Source of the DNA: Pseudomonas baltica
Lineage (GTDB): Bacteria > Pseudomonadota > Gammaproteobacteria > Pseudomonadales > Pseudomonadaceae
Assembly (NCBI RefSeq): GCF_031880315.1
Contig: NZ_CP134771.1
Span: 4,056,501-4,120,500, forward strand
Length of the DNA: 64,000 bases
Direction of reading: 5' to 3'
Below the pieces are notes generated by a model that was not told where the DNA came from, searched no databases, and worked only from the letters and a program-made list of their open reading frames with translations. The position numbers were made by a program, and so were the translations under genes. Each line of letters begins with the position of its first letter. Positions within the stretch are counted from its first letter, which is position 1. Of the stretch, positions 48,941-57,984 are shown piece after piece.

Positions 48941-50084
48941 CTCCTGTCTCGGCCAGCTTCACGGGGTCGTTCTCGCGCAGGGCATCGGGCGGGTTGTCGA
49001 CCACCCGGTCCTTGGTCGCCAGGCCTTGGTCGATCACCAAGCGCGCGCCGAGGTCCAGACCGATATGAATGTCGCGCATATGCACATGGTTGCTGGCATC
49101 CAGCACCGCCACCTGGGTGCCTTGGGCGCGGAAGATCAGCGCGCTGGACGGGATACTGACTGCGTGCAGATCGGCGGCGACCTTGACCGTGGTGTCGGCG
49201 TAGTCACCGGGCATCAGCGCGCCGTCCGGGTTGTCGGCGACGAATTGCGCCAGCAATGTGCCGGAGCGCGGGTCCACCGAAGTGGAGTCGCCCAGCAGGG
49301 TGGCGGTATAGGTCTTGCCGGGGTGTTCGGGCACCGTCAGCTGCACTTGCAGGCCGGGGTGCACGGCGCTGGCGTAGTTCTGCGGCACCGGAATGTACAG
49401 GCGCAGGCGGCGGGTGTCGGCGATGGTGAACAGGGATGTGGTCCCGCCGTCGTCGGCCTTGATCAACTGGCCGATGTCGGTGTTGCGCGCGGTGATGGTG
49501 CCGGTGAATGGCGCACGAATGGTCTTGTACGCTTCAAGGTCCTTGAGCCGAGCGTAATCGGCCTCGGCGGCTTGCACATCGGCCTTGGCCACGGCGGCGC
49601 TGGAGACTTTTTCGTCCACCTCTTGTTGCGACACCGAATGGGTGTCGAGCAGATGCTGCCAGCGTTGCGCGGTGCTGCCGGCCAGTTGCGCACTGGCCTT
49701 TTGTTGCAGCAGGTGCGCATAGGCCTGGGCCATCTGCTGGTCGAGTTCGGGGCTGTCGATATCGGCCAGCACCTGGCCGGCCTGGACCTGGGTGCCGATG
49801 TCGGCTTTCCAGTCCTTGAGGTAGCCGCTCACCCGGGCGTTGATCGGCGCCATGTTCCAGGCCTGCAGATGCGCGGGCAGGCTCAGGGTGTCGCCTTGGG
49901 CATTGACGCTCGGGGCGAAGGTGCTGACCACCGGTATCGCCTGGCTTTCGGTCCAGGCCTGCACGGCGTGGGCATCGCGGCTGCGGGCCGAGAGGCCGAC
50001 GCCGACCAGCACGGCTGCCAGGGTCAGGCCGCTGATGCCGGCCACCATCAAGCGTTTGCGCGAAGGGGTAGGGTTAGATGACAT
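48918..50084 (-). CDS. RND efflux periplasmic adaptor (MFP)
   Basis: This 388-residue adaptor has an N-terminal anchor (MVAGISGLTLAAVLVGVG), a lipoyl-like half (NARVSGYLKDWKADIGTQVQAGQVLADIDSPEL, about 75-107), a coiled-coil hairpin, the second lipoyl half (YKTIRAPFTGTITARN) and a beta-barrel. ATG at 50084 follows GGAG and overlaps the pump gene by 11 bp. It links the RND pump to the outer-membrane channel. Confidence 0.92.
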   Translation of the reverse strand: MSSNPTPSRKRLMVAGISGLTLAAVLVGVGLSARSRDAHAVQAWTESQAIPVVSTFAPSVNAQGDTLSLPAHLQAWNMAPINARVSGYLKDWKADIGTQVQAGQVLADIDSPELDQQMAQAYAHLLQQKASAQLAGSTAQRWQHLLDTHSVSQQEVDEKVSSAAVAKADVQAAEADYARLKDLEAYKTIRAPFTGTITARNTDIGQLIKADDGGTTSLFTIADTRRLRLYIPVPQNYASAVHPGLQVQLTVPEHPGKTYTATLLGDSTSVDPRSGTLLAQFVADNPDGALMPGDYADTTVKVAADLHAVSIPSSALIFRAQGTQVAVLDASNHVHMRDIHIGLDLGARLVIDQGLATKDRVVDNPPDALRENDPVKLAETGVAHAPKA

Positions 50085-53000
50085 GAGCGGTTTCTCCAAC
50101 GACAGCGCGAGGGGTTGAGCGACGGTGCGCCAGGCTGAACACCACGGGCACGAACAACAAAGTAGCGGTAGTGGCGAGGATCAGGCCGCCGATCACGGCG
50201 CGCCCCAGCGGTGCGTTCTGCTCTTGCGAAATGGCCAGCGGCAACATGCCGATGATCATCGCCAGCGCAGTCATGCACACCGGGCGAAAGCGCGTGTAGC
50301 CGGCCTCCATGGCGGCCTTGAGGGCGTCGCCGTGTTCGGCCAGGCGCTCGCGGCAGAAACTCACCACCAGGATCGAGTTCGCCGTGGCCACGCCCATGCA
50401 CAGGATGGCCCCGGTGAGTGCCGGCACCGACAGCGAGGTACCGCTGAGGAACAGCATCCACACGATCCCGGCCAGCGCCGCCGGCAGGGCGGTGATGATC
50501 ACGAACGGGTCGACCCATGACTGGAAGTTGATGACGATCAGCAAGTAGATCAGTACCACCGCCCCCAGCAGGCCGACGCTCAAACCGTTGAAGGCTTCAT
50601 GCAGCGCGTCGATCTGCCCGTGCAGGCTGATGATCGCGCCTTTGGGCCGCAAGCTGGCGGTGTCGTCGATGGCCTGTTGAATGTCTTTGGCCACGCCGCC
50701 CAGATCGCGGCCTTGCACGTTGGCGTAGATGTCCAGCGTCGGGGTGACGTTGTAGTGGGTGATCACATCGGCGCTGTTGACCCGCTTCAAGGTGGCGATA
50801 CCGCCGAGCACGGTGCTCTGGCCATTGCTGCCGGTGATCGGCAGGGACTCGAGCTCCGGCAGGGTGTCCATGCGGTACTGCGGGGTCGCGCCGACCACCG
50901 AGTACGACACGCCGTTGGCCGGATTCAGCCAGTAAGTCGGCGCGGTCTGCGAGGTGCCGGCCAGTGAGGCGCCGAGGCTGGTGGTCACGTCACGCTCGGT
51001 AATGCCTAGCTGGTTGGCGCGCTGACGGTCGACGTTGACCTGCAACGATGGGTAGCCCAGCGATTGCTGCAGGCGCAGGTCGGCTATACCGGACACATGC
51101 TCCAGGCGGCGTTGCAGCTCGGCGGCATACGCACGGTTGGCGGCGTCGTTGGGCCCAGAGATTTTCACGTCCAGCGGCGCCGGTGCACCGAAGTTGAGGA
51201 TCTGGCTGCTGATATCTGCGGGCATGAAGGCGAAGCCGGTGCCAGGGAAGCTTTGCGGCAGCACTTCACGCAGGCGCTTGACGTAGTCGGCAGTCGGCGC
51301 ATGGCCTGGCTTGAGCGACACCTGGATGTCACCGTCCTGCGGGCCGACCGTGCCGCTGGCGCTGTAGGCCATGTCGATACCGCTGAGTGGGATGCCGATA
51401 TTGTCGATGACGGTGTCGAGCTGATCCGGCGGCACGACCTCGCGGATCTTCGATTCGATGCGATCGAAGGCCGCCGCGCTTTCTTCGATACGCGTACCCA
51501 ACGGCAGGCGCACGTGCATGGCCATGGCGCCGGCATCGGTGTTGGGGAAGAAGTCTTCACCCAGGCTCGGCAACAGCAGGAAGCTGGCCAATATGCAGGC
51601 CAGGAAGCCGATCAGGAAGCGCTTGCGGTTGCCCAGGGCCAGCAACAGCAGGCCATGATAGGCATCGCGCAGCGCCGAGAAGCCGCGCTCGAAACCGGCC
51701 TGGAAGCGGATCAGGCCGCTGACCACAGCGTTGCGGCGAGGGTGTGAGGTGGCAGTGAGATCGCTTTCGCGAGCAAGCTTTGCTCCCACAGTGTCCACCG
51801 CTCCAGCGTCGTGCGCTTGGGATCTTGAAGTGTCCACCGCTCCAGCGTCGTGCGCTTGGGATCTTGAAGTGTCCACCGCCCCAGCGTCGTGCGCTTGGGA
51901 TCTTGAAGTGTCCACCGCTCCAGCGTCGTGCGCTTGGGATCTTGAAGTGTCAGCTGCTCCAGCGCGAAGAGGCCCGTCCTGCTGACCCGTTTCCCCATGC
52001 TGATCCCCTTCATGATGATTGATATAGGCATCTTCCGGATGATGCCCCTCACCGCCCTCGACCTTGTGCGGCTTGAGCAGGTACATCGCCAAGGTCGGCA
52101 CCAGGGTCCGCGACAGCAAAAACGAACTGGCCATGGCGAAGATGACCGCCAGCGCCATCGGCCGGAACAGATAACCGGCGATGCCTTGCAGCATGAACAT
52201 CGGCACGAACACGATGCAGATACACAGCAAGGACACGAACGCCGGCCCGACGATCTGCCTGGCGCCATCGAGGATCGCGTCCTTGACCGCCTTGCCTTGT
52301 TCCAGGTGCCAGTTGATGTTTTCGATGGTCACCGTGGCGTCATCCACCAGGATGCCAACGGCCAGCGCCAGCCCCCCGAGCGTCATGACGTTGAGGGTCT
52401 GCCCGGACACCGCCAGCAAGGCGATGGCCGACATCACCGCCAGCGGAATCGAAGCGGCGATGATCAGCGTCGAACGCCAGCTGCCGAGGAACAGCAGGAT
52501 CATCACGCTGGTCAGCAAAGCGGCGATGATGCCTTCACGAGCAACGCTGCCGACCGACTCCTTGACGAACACCGAGGCATCGCCCAGCAACGTGGTCTTG
52601 AGCTCCGGCGGCAGGGTTTCGTTGATGCGCGGGAGCATGCCGCGAATGCTGTCGACGATTGACAGGGTCGAGATGTTGCCGTTCTTCAGCGCCGGCATCA
52701 GCACCGCGCGACGGCCGTCGACGCGCACGATATTGGTTTGCGGCGGCGAGCCGTCGCGCACGTGGGCGACCTGGCCGAGGGTGATTTCGGCGCCGTCGAC
52801 CGTCTTGATCGGCAGGTCGTTGAGGGCGTCGATGGCGGTAGGGCTGTTGTTCAGCAGAATGGTGTATTCGTCACCGCCGAGTTTGGCGGTGCCCACCGGG
52901 ATGATCTGGTTCTGCGCCGCCAGGGCGTTGGCCACATCCTGCGCCGACAGGCCCTTGGCGGCCAGCGCTTGCGGGTCGAGGTCGAGGGTGATCTGGCGTT

Positions 53001-53547
53001 GCTTGCCGCCCATTGGCGTCGGCATGGCCAGGCCCGGTACCGAGGTCAGTGGCAAGCGGACGCTGTTCTGCACCAGGTCACGAATCCGCGCTTCCGACAG
53101 CGTCGGGCTGGAGAACGCCATCTGCAGGATCGGCACCGTTGACGCGCTGTAGTTGAGGATCAATGGTGGGGTGATACCGGCCGGCATCTGCTTGAGCACG
53201 GTTTGCGACACCGCGGTCACTTGAGCGTTGGCCGTGCGGATATCGACACCCGGCTGGAAGAAGATCTTGACGATTCCCATGCCCGGCAAGGACTGCGACT
53301 CGATGTGCTCGATGTCGTTGACCGTGGTGCTCAGCGAGCGTTCGTAGGTGTAGATCACGCGTCCGGCCATGGCGTCTGGGGCCAGGCCGGCGTATTGCCA
53401 GACCACCGCGACCACTGGAATGCCGATGTCAGGGAACACATCGGTGGGTGTTCGTACGGCAGCGAGCGGCCCCACGATGCAGATGAAAATCGCCATCACG
53501 AGAAACGTATATGGCTTGGAAAGTGCGGTCTTGACCAGCCCGAGCAT
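50074..53547 (-). CDS. RND efflux inner-membrane pump with REP-derived repeat insert
   Basis: This 1157-residue AcrB-like proton-driven pump has 12 helices in the usual halves. Helix 4 carries the acidic pair GILVDDATVTIEN needed for proton relay. It is longer than the approximately 1030-1080 usual for the family because of about 60 residues in the cytoplasmic loop between helices 6 and 7 (about 530-595): four 13-residue repeats DTSRSQAHDAGAV and a REP-encoded VGAKLARESDL. The frame stays open, so the pump is probably still made. The start MLGLVKTALSKPY at 53547 follows GGGGGG. Substrates unknown. Confidence 0.9.
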   Translation of the reverse strand: MLGLVKTALSKPYTFLVMAIFICIVGPLAAVRTPTDVFPDIGIPVVAVVWQYAGLAPDAMAGRVIYTYERSLSTTVNDIEHIESQSLPGMGIVKIFFQPGVDIRTANAQVTAVSQTVLKQMPAGITPPLILNYSASTVPILQMAFSSPTLSEARIRDLVQNSVRLPLTSVPGLAMPTPMGGKQRQITLDLDPQALAAKGLSAQDVANALAAQNQIIPVGTAKLGGDEYTILLNNSPTAIDALNDLPIKTVDGAEITLGQVAHVRDGSPPQTNIVRVDGRRAVLMPALKNGNISTLSIVDSIRGMLPRINETLPPELKTTLLGDASVFVKESVGSVAREGIIAALLTSVMILLFLGSWRSTLIIAASIPLAVMSAIALLAVSGQTLNVMTLGGLALAVGILVDDATVTIENINWHLEQGKAVKDAILDGARQIVGPAFVSLLCICIVFVPMFMLQGIAGYLFRPMALAVIFAMASSFLLSRTLVPTLAMYLLKPHKVEGGEGHHPEDAYINHHEGDQHGETGQQDGPLRAGAADTSRSQAHDAGAVDTSRSQAHDAGAVDTSRSQAHDAGAVDTSRSQAHDAGAVDTVGAKLARESDLTATSHPRRNAVVSGLIRFQAGFERGFSALRDAYHGLLLLALGNRKRFLIGFLACILASFLLLPSLGEDFFPNTDAGAMAMHVRLPLGTRIEESAAAFDRIESKIREVVPPDQLDTVIDNIGIPLSGIDMAYSASGTVGPQDGDIQVSLKPGHAPTADYVKRLREVLPQSFPGTGFAFMPADISSQILNFGAPAPLDVKISGPNDAANRAYAAELQRRLEHVSGIADLRLQQSLGYPSLQVNVDRQRANQLGITERDVTTSLGASLAGTSQTAPTYWLNPANGVSYSVVGATPQYRMDTLPELESLPITGSNGQSTVLGGIATLKRVNSADVITHYNVTPTLDIYANVQGRDLGGVAKDIQQAIDDTASLRPKGAIISLHGQIDALHEAFNGLSVGLLGAVVLIYLLIVINFQSWVDPFVIITALPAALAGIVWMLFLSGTSLSVPALTGAILCMGVATANSILVVSFCRERLAEHGDALKAAMEAGYTRFRPVCMTALAMIIGMLPLAISQEQNAPLGRAVIGGLILATTATLLFVPVVFSLAHRRSTPRAVVGETAHVI
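51768..51976. repeat. REP unit plus four 39-bp tandem repeats inside the RND gene
   Basis: A REP arm (CTTTCGCGAGCAAGCTTTGC, then TCCCACA) at 51768-51790 is followed by four head-to-tail 39-bp units at 51791-51829, 51830-51868, 51869-51907 (one T-to-C change) and 51908-51946, then a degraded fifth and the outer tail of the opposite REP arm (GCGCGAAGAGGCCCG). The unit length is a multiple of three, so the pump's frame is kept. Confidence 0.93.
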
Positions 53548-53736
53548 GCTAAGCCCCCCAATGTTGAATCGGCGCAGTCTTCCATGGAACACGCCAGACA
53601 CTTCCTTAACTCGTATGAAGATTGCGTTAGGGCCTTGTTCATGGGGATTCATTTGTTTAGAGCGGTCGCGCTGCCCAAGCTTGTCGGCAAACAACACTGA
53701 CTTCCTCTTTCTCGACTACGAATACAGGTACTGCTC

Positions 53737-54147
53737 ATGAACGCAAAATGGCGTGTGTTGATCCCTCTGCTGGGTATGGTCGGGCTGCTTGCCGGCTGTG
53801 CCGGGCCGATGCCCAAGCCCGATCCGAATGATGCCTGGGTCGGCCTGCACGAAGAGCCGGACGCGGTGCTGATGGCCGCCGACCTGGACGGCAAGCGCTT
53901 GAACGACGGGCGTTACTTTGAAGTACCACCGGGCAAGCACCGGTTGGACATGACCTTGATCGTCGATGGCGTGGGCGACAACGACGAGCAGAACTGCTCG
54001 GCGCAGGTGGATTTTGGCCAGTTCAAGGCGGGCGGGCATTACAGCCTGGTGGAGAGCAGCCTGGGTGAGGATTACACGGTCAAGCTTGAAGACAGCAAGG
54101 GCAAGCAGATCGGGCATGCGTCTGATGTGACGTGCCTGCCGGGCTAA
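53737..54147 (+). CDS. Putative lipoprotein
   Basis: This 136-residue protein has a lipobox (VGLLAGC, Cys about 21) and a small beta-rich domain: YFEVPPGKHRLDMTLIVDG is followed by GGHYSLVESSLGEDYTVKLED, a pattern of small envelope proteins. Two further Cys (NCSAQV and VTCLPG) may form a disulfide. I do not recognise a named family. It is divergent from the RND operon (190 bp apart) and stands alone. Confidence 0.75.
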   Translation: MNAKWRVLIPLLGMVGLLAGCAGPMPKPDPNDAWVGLHEEPDAVLMAADLDGKRLNDGRYFEVPPGKHRLDMTLIVDGVGDNDEQNCSAQVDFGQFKAGGHYSLVESSLGEDYTVKLEDSKGKQIGHASDVTCLPG

Positions 54148-54167
54148 CGGATTTGTGCTGATACGAG

Positions 54168-54267
54168 CGGCCCCTTCGCGGCCCGACGTGCACCCTTGCT
54201 CCGATAGTGTAAGCCGGCCCTGAGTCCTGCACCTGTGGGATCACAGCTCGCTGGCGAAGGGGCCGGT
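54168..54267. repeat. Degenerate REP pair
   Basis: The outer ends (GCGGCCCCTTCGCGGCCCG and CTGGCGAAGGGGCCGG) are well kept but the inner parts are mutated, so this looks like an old copy between convergent genes. Confidence 0.7.
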
Positions 54268-54381
54268 ACAGCTCGCCAAAAACCATGGAATCTCCCGCAG
54301 AATCGACGGAACTGGAGCCGTACGCCTGCGCGAGCAAGGTTGCGTGTTTGGCGGCGAAGCGGCCATCCATGGCCACCCAAG

Positions 54382-54837
54382 TCAAAGCGCGATCTTGCGG
54401 CCTGCATATTCCGGTGCAGGCCAGTCTTGCTGGACAGCCGTTATTCGCTCCAGTGCCTCCTTCGTTTGCGGCGTAAAAGCCGCCGACTTCGGCCCCTCCA
54501 GATTCACTTGCAACAACATCTGCTCACTCGCCGCCATCACTTGCGCTTCTCCTTCGGGGTGGAGTGTCAGGTAGAGCTGCAAGCGCTTGCGATCCATCGC
54601 CATGATCTGGATCCGCGCCTCAACTGCTGCGCCCAGCTTCACTTCATGCAGATAATTGATGTGCGCCTCCAGGGTAAACAGCGTCAACCCGGTACGCTCA
54701 CGGCTCCGTGCATCCAGGCCGATCTCGTCCATCAAGCCATCCACTGCATAGCTGAAAATCAGCAGGTAAAAGGCATCGCGCAGATGCCCGTTGTAGTCCA
54801 CCCAGTCTGGCGGGATCGCGCCGCGCCAGCCGATCAT
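54382..54837 (-). CDS. cdhB: Betainyl-CoA thioesterase CdhB
   Basis: This 151-residue hotdog-fold thioesterase releases glycine betaine from betainyl-CoA in carnitine catabolism. [21 protein letters not shown] (about 8-28) holds the YNGH-type catalytic Asp/Asn region of 4HBT-type enzymes. Its start overlaps cdhA by 4 bp (ATGA). The context with cdhA and cdhC supports the assignment. Confidence 0.88.
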   Translation of the reverse strand: MIGWRGAIPPDWVDYNGHLRDAFYLLIFSYAVDGLMDEIGLDARSRERTGLTLFTLEAHINYLHEVKLGAAVEARIQIMAMDRKRLQLYLTLHPEGEAQVMAASEQMLLQVNLEGPKSAAFTPQTKEALERITAVQQDWPAPEYAGRKIAL

Positions 54838-55799
54838 TCTGCGAACGCCATGCCGTGCTTGGCCTTGGTCACCCGCACCGCGTCAAGTACTGCCAGCAGG
54901 CAGTCGTCGCGGTAGCGTTCCAGTGCGCTGATGCTGCGTTCGCCGAGTTGCTCCGTGGTGCCGTCGACCACGTCATCGATCAGCTTGTTGGTCAGTTCCG
55001 GCGCGGGCAGGTAGGTCCAGGGCAGTTGCAGCGCCGGGCCGAACTGGTTCATGAAGTGGCGCATGCCGGCATCGCCGCCGGCCAGGGTGTAGGTCAGAAA
55101 GGTGCCCATGAACGACCAGCGCAAGCCGGCGCCGAAGCGGATCGCGTCGTCGATTTCGCCGGTGGTGGCAACACCGTCGTTGACCAGGTGCAGGGCCTCG
55201 CGCCACAAGGCTTCGAGCAGACGATCGGCAATGAATCCGGGGACTTCCTTGCGTACGTGCAGCGGTCGCATGCCCAGCGATTGGTAGACCTTGATCGCCG
55301 CTTGCACGGCCTCGGGATCGGTCTGTTTGCCGCCGACGACTTCCACCAGCGGCAGCAGGTACACCGGGTTGAACGGATGGCCTACCACGCAGCGCTCGGG
55401 GTGCGTCGCGCCCTCGTAGAACTCGCTGGGCAGCAGGCCCGAGGTGCTGGAGCCGATCAAGGCGTTCGGTTTGGCGGCGGCGCTGATCCGGCTGTGCAAT
55501 TGCAGCTTGAGATCGAGGCGCTCGGGGGCGCTTTCCTGGATGAAATCGGCGTCGCGCACGCATTCCTCGACAGTTGCCACAAAGCGCAGGCGCTCCTGGG
55601 AGGCGCTGGCGCTGAGGCCTTGCTTGACCAGTGCTGGCCAGGCATTGGCGATTCGTTGGCGCAAGGCGGCTTCGGCGCCGGGGGCAGGGTCCCAAGCGAC
55701 CACGTCAAGGCCGTGGGCGAGGGCGCGGGCGACCCAGCCGCTGCCGATCACGCCGCTGCCGAGGGCGGCGAACGTCTTGATGTTGGTGATGTACGTCAT
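54834..55799 (-). CDS. cdhA: L-carnitine dehydrogenase
   Basis: CdhA oxidises L-carnitine to 3-dehydrocarnitine with NAD+. The 321-residue protein has a Rossmann fold ([29 protein letters not shown], about 9-37) and a 3-hydroxyacyl-CoA dehydrogenase-like C-terminal domain; [17 protein letters not shown] (about 139-155) is a family signature. The length matches characterised enzymes. ATG at 55799 follows GAGGACC. A REP pair lies between it and cdhC. Confidence 0.93.
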   Translation of the reverse strand: MTYITNIKTFAALGSGVIGSGWVARALAHGLDVVAWDPAPGAEAALRQRIANAWPALVKQGLSASASQERLRFVATVEECVRDADFIQESAPERLDLKLQLHSRISAAAKPNALIGSSTSGLLPSEFYEGATHPERCVVGHPFNPVYLLPLVEVVGGKQTDPEAVQAAIKVYQSLGMRPLHVRKEVPGFIADRLLEALWREALHLVNDGVATTGEIDDAIRFGAGLRWSFMGTFLTYTLAGGDAGMRHFMNQFGPALQLPWTYLPAPELTNKLIDDVVDGTTEQLGERSISALERYRDDCLLAVLDAVRVTKAKHGMAFAE

Positions 55800-55861
55800 G
55801 TGCGGTCCTCGTGTGTCGGATTCCGGCTGGGGAAATCCTTTAGATGTTTTGCAGGCCTGGA

Positions 55862-55945
55862 TGGCCGCTTCGCGAGCAAGCTTTGCTCCCGCAGAGTTGC
55901 CAGAGTCGTACGCCTGTGGGAGCAAGGCTTGCCGCGAAGAGGGCA
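55862..55945. repeat. REP pair between cdhA and cdhC
   Basis: Facing arms (GCTTCGCGAGCAAGCTTTGC and GCAAGGCTTGCCGCGAAGAG) within the cdhC-cdhA gap, again inside a probable operon. Confidence 0.88.
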
Positions 55946-55963
55946 GAGGCCTGAGTCAAGGCA

Positions 55964-56848
55964 TCAACGCCGGGTGAGGTTCATTTTTGCCCGGCCTTCG
56001 GCCGGCGTAAGGATGCGCGCGCCCAGGCGGGTGAGGATTTCACTCACGCGCTCGACCAATTGGCCGTTGGTCGCGAGCACGCCTTTTTCGAGCCACAGGT
56101 TGTCTTCCAGACCGACCCGCACATTGCCGCCCAGCAACACCGATTGCGCGGCCATGGGCATCTGCATGCGGCCGATGCCGAAACCGGACCACACCGCATC
56201 GCTGGGCAGGTTGTCGACCATGGCCTTCATGGTGGTGGTATCCGCCGGCGCGCCCCAAGGGATGCCTAGGCACAGCTGGAACAGCGGGTCGACCAGCAGC
56301 CCTTCCTTGATCATCTGCTTGGCGAACCACAGGTGGCCGGTATCGAAAATCTCCAGCTCGGCCTTCACGCCCAACTCGGTGATGCGCTGGGCGCCTGCAC
56401 GCAGTTGCTGCGGGGTAGAGACGTAAATGGTGTTGCCGTCGCCGAAGTTGAGGGTGCCGCAATCCAGCGTGCAGATGTCCGGCAGCAACTCTTCGACATG
56501 GGCCAGGCGCGTCAGCGGGCCGACCAGATCGGTGCCGGGGCCGAAGTCGGTGGGCGATTCGCCCGCGCCGATCTCCAGGTCGCCGCCCATGCCAGCGGTG
56601 AGATTGACGATGATGTCGATGTCCGCCTCGCGGATGCGCTCCATGACTTCACGGTACAGCGCTACGTCACGGCTGAATTGCCCGGTCTGCGGGTCGCGCA
56701 CATGGCAGTGGACCACGGTGGCGCCGGCCTTGGCGGCTTCGACGGCAGCGGCGGCGATCTGCTTGGGGGTGATGGGCACGAGGTGGCTCTTGCCGGTGGT
56801 GTCGCCCGCGCCGGTGAGGGCACAGGTGATGATGACGTCGTGGTTCAT
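55964..56848 (-). CDS. cdhC: 3-dehydrocarnitine cleavage enzyme (BKACE family)
   Basis: CdhC condenses 3-dehydrocarnitine with acetyl-CoA to give betainyl-CoA and acetoacetate. The 294-residue TIM-barrel protein has the zinc ligands [10 protein letters not shown] (about 48-57), a strand [12 protein letters not shown], and a late [12 protein letters not shown] segment typical of the beta-keto acid cleavage family. ATG at 56848 follows AAAGGAAT. A CdhR-like site lies about 104 bp upstream, so the gene may have its own promoter. Confidence 0.93.
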   Translation of the reverse strand: MNHDVIITCALTGAGDTTGKSHLVPITPKQIAAAAVEAAKAGATVVHCHVRDPQTGQFSRDVALYREVMERIREADIDIIVNLTAGMGGDLEIGAGESPTDFGPGTDLVGPLTRLAHVEELLPDICTLDCGTLNFGDGNTIYVSTPQQLRAGAQRITELGVKAELEIFDTGHLWFAKQMIKEGLLVDPLFQLCLGIPWGAPADTTTMKAMVDNLPSDAVWSGFGIGRMQMPMAAQSVLLGGNVRVGLEDNLWLEKGVLATNGQLVERVSEILTRLGARILTPAEGRAKMNLTRR

Positions 56849-56951
56849 GGAGCTGATTCCTTTGGCCGGTTGGCGCTAACGGTGTTGACCGATACCTGCA
56901 TCGGTGTGGCGCCCAGATTACGGTTTAGTCGCAAAGGAAAGGCGAACCACG

Positions 56952-56980
56952 GCGACGTGGACTTGTACACAGACGACTTG
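56952..56980. promoter_or_regulatory. Candidate CdhR site upstream of cdhC
   Basis: This 29-bp stretch matches 23 of 29 bases of a stretch upstream of caiX (59042-59070), sharing the blocks GCGACG, GGACTTG and CGAC. It begins 104 bp before the cdhC start. GTCG repeats 21 bp apart on the minus strand, as for AraC-type activators. Confidence 0.6.
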
Positions 56981-57013
56981 GGCGAGGAATACACGTAGTG
57001 GGCGGGAAGATAT

Positions 57014-57796
57014 TTACGCCCTGATCCGTTGGACCAGGTTTTCAAATAGAGAGTTATTTTTATAGCCCGCAACTAATTCGGGATTTTGAAGTAAGTGTTT
57101 AAACTGCTGGTCGTATTCTGCTGCTTTAAGATAGTTGAAAGTTTCAGATACATCACCCTTCGTGGCCGAGGCTTTCAGGTAGGCGTCTTGAAGTTTAGCT
57201 CGCGCTTTATCTGGATTCTGGCCTGCACCATCCGTCGCCATTGAGAGTAGGCGCGAGTGAGTGGTCTCTGCTGCTTTTTTTGATGCGGGGATTGGTATGG
57301 CCGAACTTGAAGGTCTATTGATGGCTACAGGTCTCGTTTTTAATCGCGGAGTATTAATGTGTGTTCCTAATAGCTTTCCTACGTCAGGGTCTGTCTCTAG
57401 GAGGTGGTGAATTGTCCAAAGTTTTTTGAGCTGGAGATCATCTATAGGAATTGCCGTCCTTGCAGCACCCCATGCAGGCATATGCCCGGTAGGATCGAGA
57501 TAGTTGATCGGGTCACTTTTCCCATAGGCATAGCAGTTCAACCCTCCTTTGCCAAAAGGACTGATACTATCCGGGCTATTGAACCGCATCAGTAAAGGGT
57601 TGTAGGTGCGGTAGCCGCTACCGAGCAAGTAATGGCACGATGGCGCCTCTTTGTACTGGCCGTTGAATGCCAATCGCGAGCGGACAGTTTGACTTTCTCG
57701 ATGCAGGCCAAACGGAAGGTAACTCACAAAAGAGTGCCGCGATTGAGTCCTCAGGACGGAGTTATGCTGGTCAGTTGCTATCAGTTGAACACTCAT
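57014..57796 (-). CDS. RHS repeat-associated core domain protein (orphan module)
   Basis: This 260-residue protein has the RHS core motif (GYRTYNPLLMRFNSPDSISPFG then NCYAYGKSDPINYLDPTGH, about 61-104), which closes the shell of Rhs/YD proteins, preceded by about 60 residues of YD-type sequence and followed by a different C-terminal region of about 155 residues. In full-length Rhs proteins this variable tail is often a toxin, but no toxin family is recognised and no immunity gene follows. The tail is visibly richer in A+T than the neighbours. ATG at 57796 follows AGGAG. It sits between caiX and cdhC, where other pseudomonads have none as far as I know. Confidence 0.8.
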   Translation of the reverse strand: MSVQLIATDQHNSVLRTQSRHSFVSYLPFGLHRESQTVRSRLAFNGQYKEAPSCHYLLGSGYRTYNPLLMRFNSPDSISPFGKGGLNCYAYGKSDPINYLDPTGHMPAWGAARTAIPIDDLQLKKLWTIHHLLETDPDVGKLLGTHINTPRLKTRPVAINRPSSSAIPIPASKKAAETTHSRLLSMATDGAGQNPDKARAKLQDAYLKASATKGDVSETFNYLKAAEYDQQFKHLLQNPELVAGYKNNSLFENLVQRIRA

Positions 57797-57842
57797 TTTT
57801 TAATCTCCTGGTTTTGATGTCAGAGAGATTGCGCCGTGGGGT

Positions 57843-57983
57843 CTACAGTCGATAGCTATCAGATCTGGTAGGTAGCACCTCGCCGAATCGTTCAGTTACC
57901 CTCAATCCTAGGCGTTCATTACCGTTAAAGTGCTTGGTACCAAGCAGGATGAAAGTATTATCCAGAACGCCAGAGGTATTGAT
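57843..57983 (-). pseudogene. 3' remnant of a truncated gene upstream of the RHS module
   Basis: Reading leftwards, an open frame with no start runs from the caiX stop to a TAG at 57845-57843. It encodes about 46 residues (including GVLDNTFILLGTKHFNG and ERFGEVLPTRSDSYRL). Codon use and the position 46 bp before the RHS start suggest the C-terminal end of the gene that preceded it in its source locus, cut at the junction with caiX. The family is not recognised. Confidence 0.45.
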
Positions 57984-57984
57984 A

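Noticed and set aside
51791..51946. CRISPR array
   Set aside because: The 39-bp units are directly adjacent with no spacers and lie in the reading frame of a pump gene; no cas genes are present.
54855..56426. 523-codon plus-strand frame opposite cdhA and cdhC
   Set aside because: It spans two real minus-strand genes and a REP pair, and has no recognisable domain.
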